Shown here one piece after another: positions 15,831 through 20,655 of a stretch of DNA of 20,655 nucleotides. A program made the translations under genes and the position numbers. The stretch comes from Phoronis ovalis (Eukaryota > Phoronida > Phoronidae). Numbering within the stretch: position 1 is the stretch's first letter; each line of letters begins with the position of its first letter. Below the pieces are notes generated by a model. That model saw nothing but the letters and a program-made list of their open reading frames with translations. It was not told the origin of the DNA and searched no databases. The stretch spans positions 1-20,655 of the forward strand of contig JAOXYB010112269.1 in NCBI GenBank assembly GCA_028565635.1, in the 5' to 3' direction.

Positions 15831-17293
15831 TCAGTTAGTACCTCAATATTTCACGTGCTTTCTCATTCACAAGAAAAACCCGGATCACTGAGCCGGGGCT
15901 GCACAGATACCGAACAACGACAGGTGACACTGTTACCAATGTTCGACACCACAGTTTTAGTTATTTTTTGTAAGGATTACTTCCATCTGATCTCCTTGGC
16001 TTCCAATAGGGTTGATAATTCTTAATCATAAGAGTATCACAATGCATGGTGGGCTAGTTTCCATAATACATTTTATTTTTTAATCCACGTTATTATCATT
16101 GTTTAATTATTTATAATGTTAAGAGGAGTAGGCCTATCTTAATTTCAACTTAATTGATGACTTTAATTAAAATCGATCGTTTTGCAAAATGTCGCGAAAT
16201 TGATGTTGACGAGCAAGCAGTTTATGAGTTTGTATAACGATCTCGAACTGCATCAGTACTTTCTGGACTCTTCACTATTTTGGAAATCACATTTGGGAAG
16301 GGTGGCAATCCGGCACACAAACGTTGAACGGGCTAATATAAACGTGCTTTCTAAAAAAAGTTTTTTTTTCGTTTTTGTAGTTTTTTACTGAAGAATAAAC
16401 ATGCTTTGTCCATGCAATTTTACTCGGATTTTCACGAATTGTGAACAACCTTATAAAAAATGTTTTACGACACGCTAGATCTAATTAAAACAACAATTGT
16501 AAACCTAATGAAACATACAAAATTCTCCGTCCCTGAGGAATATTTGCAAAAAGCTTAGATTAATGACCCAGTGAGACTAAATTCACTCGAGGGAATAATT
16601 ATATCTTATTAGCTGATTAATCAAGGGTATAATAAACAAACAACTGTATCACTTAATGAACAACAATTTGAAGATTAAGTTAAATTAAAACGAAACCCTA
16701 ATTAATTTAACCTGGCAGACCACACCGGAAGCCATTTGATAGAATTTAAAACATTTCTCCACTTTTTGCACGGGATGACCAAAATGGAAGTAAGAAAATG
16801 ACACCAATCAGACAATGGTGTCAGAAATAAAAACTGATTCCGCTCATTGTGACTATAAGTAAATTGGTCTCGGAAGGAATCAAATGTTTTGTTTAAATTT
16901 TAAGAACGTAGCAAAGCTAAACATTTCCAGCTTTAACGTGGTTTTCAGGAAGCATTTTTCATCACTAACAATGAGATGTTAAATATATTTAGAAGTACAT
17001 TAAAATATTCAATTCCTATAAGAACAAAACTTTACAAACCCTCTGGGCAAAAAACTTATCGGTCTGGGAAAATAATAAAGTGCAAAGTCATATCAACAAT
17101 TCATTCATGATGTACATATTAAATGTCACGATTGTGTGACGTGTAATTAAATCAATATATTATTCCATAGGTTTAGATGTCCTTATATTTTTTTAGTATA
17201 CCTAAGTAGTGAACAAACTCTATACAACTATACCATATGGTGATGATGCAATAAAAGTTTAATTTCATCATTGTTCAGATAGGCACTGGCACC
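15831..17293. other. Intergenic DNA, no gene seen
   Basis: AT-rich. The one structure noted is a perfect 8-bp hairpin TGACACCA/TGGTGTCA at 16799-16823 with a 9-nt loop. Small open frames show no family features. Confidence 0.6.
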
Positions 17294-17301
17294 TTATAAA
17301 T
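17294..17301 (+). promoter_or_regulatory. Possible TATA box
   Basis: TTATAAAT lies about 110 bp upstream of the ATG at 17407. In such AT-rich DNA this match alone is weak; it is listed because of the candidate exon that follows. Confidence 0.25.
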
Positions 17302-17406
17302 TATTACGCTACTATAGACAACGGGATATAATACCTGTATGAACTTTGATTAGTGTCCGTAATCAGAGTTTAATTATTCAGAAGAGGATTTAGCGATCAG
17401 TTTACA

Positions 17407-17574
17407 ATGTCACTTCAAGCAAGGCTTAGTACAGTAGCTCAACTTATGGCAGGCAATGAAAGAAAGAACTCTGGTTCCAAATACGAAAATGATACAACGG
17501 GCAATGATGACGCGAGGGGGTACTGTTTATATCCCAGTGATAATTATACAGAGTCAAGTTTGGATGTTTTTGTT
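17407..17574 (+). CDS. Candidate first coding exon of an unidentified gene
   Basis: An ATG in ACAATGT context opens a frame of 56 codons that reaches a strong donor, GTT|GTGAGT (17575), in phase 0. The peptide begins MSLQARLSTVAQLMAGNERK and continues with a polar, Asn/Asp/Ser-rich stretch typical of a disordered N-terminus. Base composition is less AT-rich than its surroundings, whereas the frame after the donor turns into AT-rich low-complexity sequence (NININYNIATNYK). I do not recognise the family, and no second exon is evident up to 20655. It could be a neighbouring gene with a long first intron, or a chance frame. Confidence 0.4.
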
Positions 17575-18308
17575 GTGAGTAATATAAATATAAATTATAA
17601 TATTGCAACAAACTATAAAATTGTATATGTCTGGTGTTGTATAGCCTGTATAGTAGCGCTTTTATCGAGAACATTCCGAAAGCATTATAGTAATAACCCC
17701 GGGGTAAAACGGAAAGACATCGCTACTGTTTGTGTTTTAAGTTGATTATGTCATAGTGTGCATGATTCTTGTAGTTTTAAGATATACTATCTTTTTTTAC
17801 TAAATTCATTACAATTGGATATCTGAAGACATGTCTCGTGTATTTGCTTGTGCGCTTGGTTATATATCCCCCCCCCCCCCATGTACGGGCGCGGCGTGTA
17901 TAGCTTCATTTTCCATTAGTTTTTTTACTAGTTTCCTTGAATTCCTTTTTGAACAGATGATAGCGCTTAAATAGACTTTCTAGAAAATAGAAGCGCGGGA
18001 CATAATTAACAACATTCAGACGGATGATGTGAAAATCCGTTTTGCAAAGAACTGTGAAAATAAAATAGAGCAATATTCCGTTTACATTAATTACATAAAT
18101 AAAACTTCTGTTTTAAAGTTGTGCTCATAGAATTCTTATAAATGGTCATAAAATCTATTCCTGATTTTTTTCAGAATATTACCTTTTATGACTTACATTT
18201 AAATCAATGAATGAGTCCTTAGTGTTGAAATATATGTGCTTAGTGTGTTACCTTTTTGACTGTGATAATCGAGCTATCAGCTAAGATGTGGGTATAATTA
18301 AAATTAAT
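17575..18308. other. AT-rich DNA with a C run
   Basis: No exon is seen. A run of C lies at about 17868-17880. If 17407-17574 is a real first exon, this is intron. Confidence 0.55.
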
Positions 18309-19008
18309 GGATTCGAAAGAAACACTAACTCCAAGTATGCTTTCCAAGAAACACATAGCTATTTTTTTATACATAGTTATTTCTAAAAAAGCAGTATTTT
18401 CATTTGAGGAAATAATTTTTTAATCTGTAATTTGGTTATCTGATATTTCAGTTTAATTATATTTAAAAAATTAGAGAAAATGTTTTGCAAGTTCGGAGAA
18501 AATCTGTCAAACTGGATCAGGCTACCTCTTGCGATAGCTCGAATGGTGTTTCCCTGAGTGTTAAGATTGTGAGTAGTTACTCTTTGATTTTCGGCATATA
18601 CTGTAATATATGTACTTTGAGTTAAAACATATAATAACTATTATATTAGGAGAATGCTTAACGAATTCGAAAAAAAAACTAACTCGAAGTATACTTTCCA
18701 AGAACCACAAAATTAGTTTAAATATAGTTACTTCTAAAGAAGCGGTGTATTCATTTCAGGAAATGATTTTTAATCTATAATTTGATTATCTGTCGGTTTA
18801 ATTATAGTTACATTATAAAAAAAAAGAAAATGATTTGTAAATCTCACAAACTGGATCAGTCTCTGTCTTACGTGGATAGCGCGGATGGTGTTCCTTGCCT
18901 TCTTTGCGTGTTAAGATTGCGAGCATATTAATTACTCTTTGATTCGGCATATATACTGTAATATATGAATTAAAACAAGTGATAACTATAATAATATGAT
19001 AATGCTTC
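18309..19008 (+). repeat. Tandem duplication of about 350 bp
   Basis: 18309-18660 aligns with 18663-19008 at an offset of 348-354 bp. Shared blocks include ATTCGAAA, CTTTCCAAGAA, AAACTGGATCAG, GTGTTAAGATTG, TACTGTAATATATG and AATGCTT. The copies have diverged by substitutions and short indels. Copy 1 holds a GT donor-like ATTGTGAGTAG that is ATTGCGAGCAT in copy 2. Confidence 0.8.
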
Positions 19009-19302
19009 AGGTTTAGGACAGGGTTGATATGTAATACTCCCCTGCAATCTTTCATGTCGAGTTCCCTTCATTGCATCTTTACAAGTTTTTTGATTAAAAA
19101 TAAAATCCCGGGGTTCAGATAGATATAAAGATTTCGCTGTGCGCATTTTTCTATAAGTTTCATGTTCCGAATTATCCCAGTTTGTGGTTAGGCTATCTTT
19201 TGCATCTTTTAATATTGGTATTATTTTATTTTTAATGTAGCTTAATTATATTGTCAGCTGTCAATTTTGTTGCATATAATTAACATCTGTGTCCATCCTA
19301 GC

Positions 19303-19391
19303 GATATCCCCTCATACGGATACAGGACCGTCGAGAGGCACCTGCTGCATGAGGTCATCTGATGAGTTGGTGCCTCATGTCTGGGGATATT
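19303..19391. other. GC-richer segment with strong, partly exclusive stems
   Basis: GATATCCCC (19303-19311) pairs with GGGGATATT (19383-19391), closing an 89-nt domain. Inside, GAGGCACC (19335-19342) pairs perfectly with GGTGCCTC (19369-19376). CATGAGG (19348-19354) pairs perfectly with CCTCATG (19373-19379). The two inner stems overlap, so they exclude each other. A small CGG/CCG hairpin precedes them. I recognise no known RNA family. It might also be a remnant of a mobile element. Confidence 0.55.
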
Positions 19392-20340
19392 CCTCTGCGT
19401 TTTGTGAACGGAAATGAAAGGTTTACTGTAAAAATGTTCTGCCTCCTATAGGCACATGCCTGTAGACATAGTGAACGCCCCTACCCCGAAAAATCACGAA
19501 TCTGCAATACGATTATATACACACCAAAGATATATAAAACTCTAGTATACATTATATGCTAAAGTTTAATGCAGTAGGTAAAAGATCATGAAAGGGAAGA
19601 TAAGTACTAACTTATAATAATTAACCCTGATTCCGTTGAAATCTATATAATTAATGGATATATTTATAATGTACATACTGCAACTGTGATAATAAAAAAC
19701 TTGAACATATTATCACCATATGCTCAGGTGGAAGTGTAGAATGTTTGGTGATAACAAAAATTATGTAACTATTAATAATAATAATTTTTTATTTCTTTGC
19801 ATTTAGTTTAAATTGTTAGTGGTCACTGTGTACTAAAAAAAATAGACAACCAGTTGCGAGTAAAATTGAAACATTCCATCTTTTCAGAATTGAGATACGC
19901 CCATTTTCAGATTTTTAGTTTGTGAAAAGTCATACACCTCCATAAAGTATAATAATAATAATTTTTTGACTATAAAGCTAATATGTCATTTTTTACCGTT
20001 GATAATACTTTTAGCTAGCATGAGCACAAACCTAGTACTATATTGCTTAATTATTTTCAGGTGTTACTATTTCTAAACGAAAGAAACTTTTATATAAAAA
20101 TTTATGTGAAAATCTTAACATAGTTATGCCATCTAGAAGTCTTAAAAGTCAATTTGAATTATAGCGTAGCCGACTATAATTGTATTATTCGAAAGTTTTC
20201 AAACTAATGGATTATATCTAAGAATATAACTCATCAGTGATAACTATAAAGAAACGCAAGAATTAGTATAGCTACTTATATTTCACATAGACTTCAAGAT
20301 CATAATAGTCCGGGTACATTCTAAGCCCGATTCTAAGACA
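19392..20340. other. AT-rich DNA, no feature
   Basis: I found no reading frame, repeat family or RNA gene in this stretch. Confidence 0.6.
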
Positions 20341-20380
20341 GTATCAATATATACACACACACGCACACACACATACATAC
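20341..20380. repeat. Microsatellite (CA/TA)n
   Basis: An imperfect TA, CA and CATA run lies immediately before the terminal element. Confidence 0.85.
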
Positions 20381-20645
20381 ATATATGAGGCCTATAGGGG
20401 GATACCTGTTAAGTCCGAGCCGAGCAGCTAGCATTGCCTTGTTCTGTTAAGTGCGAGCAGCCAGCATTGCCTCTTTGCTTTCTTACCTAATTTTATTAAC
20501 TATTTTGTTATGTTGACGTTTCTTCTTTTTTAGTTGGCGGTTTTTTTTTGGTTGTTAATTTTTTGTTTAAGTGCGAGCAGCGAGCATTGCCGATTAACTG
20601 CGAGCATTGTACTTTGCGGGTACCCCCTACACCCCTCATATATAC
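20380..20645. mobile_element. Small inverted-repeat element with internal tandem motif
   Basis: The left end, TATATGAGGCCTATAGGGGG then ATACC, is mirrored by GGGTACCCCCTACACCCC then TCATATATA at 20618-20643. Inside are repeated units of the form TTAAGTGCGAGCAGC-N-AGCATTGCC at 20408-20438, 20446-20471 and 20565-20591, with a shortened unit at 20593-20610. No coding capacity is seen. It sits in a TA/CA microsatellite, so a target duplication cannot be read. Confidence 0.6.
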
Positions 20646-20655
20646 ACACAAATAT

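Noticed and set aside
15792-16025. 77-codon frame starting MQVQVKVKV
   Set aside because: It begins in the GGTGNA hexamer array and shows no domain. It is low-complexity chance coding.
16799-16823. Perfect 8-bp hairpin as a microRNA precursor
   Set aside because: The stem does not extend beyond 8 bp, far shorter than a pre-miRNA.
18484-18560. Frame MFCKFGENLSNWIRLPLAIA as the second exon of the 17407 gene
   Set aside because: It meets a stop codon before any donor, and the alternative frame that reaches ATT|GTGAGT does not match phase 0 from 17574.
19359-19366. CTGATGAG, the core motif of a hammerhead ribozyme
   Set aside because: No GAAA follows a plausible stem II, and the flanking stems do not match a hammerhead layout.
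1-20655. A bacterial-style operon, CRISPR array, toxin or defence system
   Set aside because: All gene content is intron-split eukaryotic coding sequence. There are no ribosome-binding sites, no long uninterrupted frames and no spacer arrays.

Overview
This is an AT-rich stretch of animal nuclear DNA, not bacterial. The one gene I can name is split into 15 exons with GT-AG introns, and the introns are full of small transposon remnants. Joined, the exons on the + strand encode the last 679 residues of a TRPA1-type ankyrin/TRP cation channel: ankyrin repeats, linker cysteines, S1-S6, pore, TRP-like helix and C-terminal coiled coil. The protein is clearly diverged from the vertebrate channel. 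That, with the compact 0.2-2 kb introns and the miniature transposons, suggests a marine invertebrate (lophotrochozoan or non-vertebrate deuterostome). I cannot fix the phylum.

Layout. 1-866: intron upstream of the first visible TRPA1 exon, with a repeat-element end and a 30-bp minisatellite; the first ~470 residues of the channel lie outside the window. 867-12770: fifteen exons, with the stop codon at 12768-12770. The introns hold a repeat family with a terminal hairpin (about 1100-2665, 6200-6885, and an end at 88-145), a miniature inverted-repeat element (4523-4822) beside a solo LTR with a 4-bp target duplication (4862-5162), a 496-bp foldback element with a 7-bp target duplication (7937-8432) and a 236-241-bp tandem duplication (10341-10817). 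12771 to about 13580: probable 3' UTR with three sets of duplicated sequence and AATAAA at 13555. 13580-17290: mostly featureless AT-rich DNA containing an inverted-repeat element that starts in a run of 22 G (15406-15752), set in a degenerate GGTGNA array. 17294-17574: a possible TATA box and first coding exon of an unidentified gene. 17575-20655: a ~350-bp tandem duplication, a GC-richer 89-nt segment with strong alternative stems (19303-19391), and a small inverted-repeat element with an internal repeated GTGCGAGCAGC motif (20380-20645).

The reading frame is intact across all 15 exons and the splice phases agree, so the gene looks functional. Residues for calcium binding in S2-S3, inositol-polyphosphate binding, and the reactive lysine (human K710) are kept. 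The most reactive electrophile-sensing cysteine of human TRPA1 (C621) is serine here, and the selectivity-filter Asp is Glu. I see no operon, CRISPR array, defence locus or other new multi-gene system. The novelty here lies in the repeat families and in channel residue changes.
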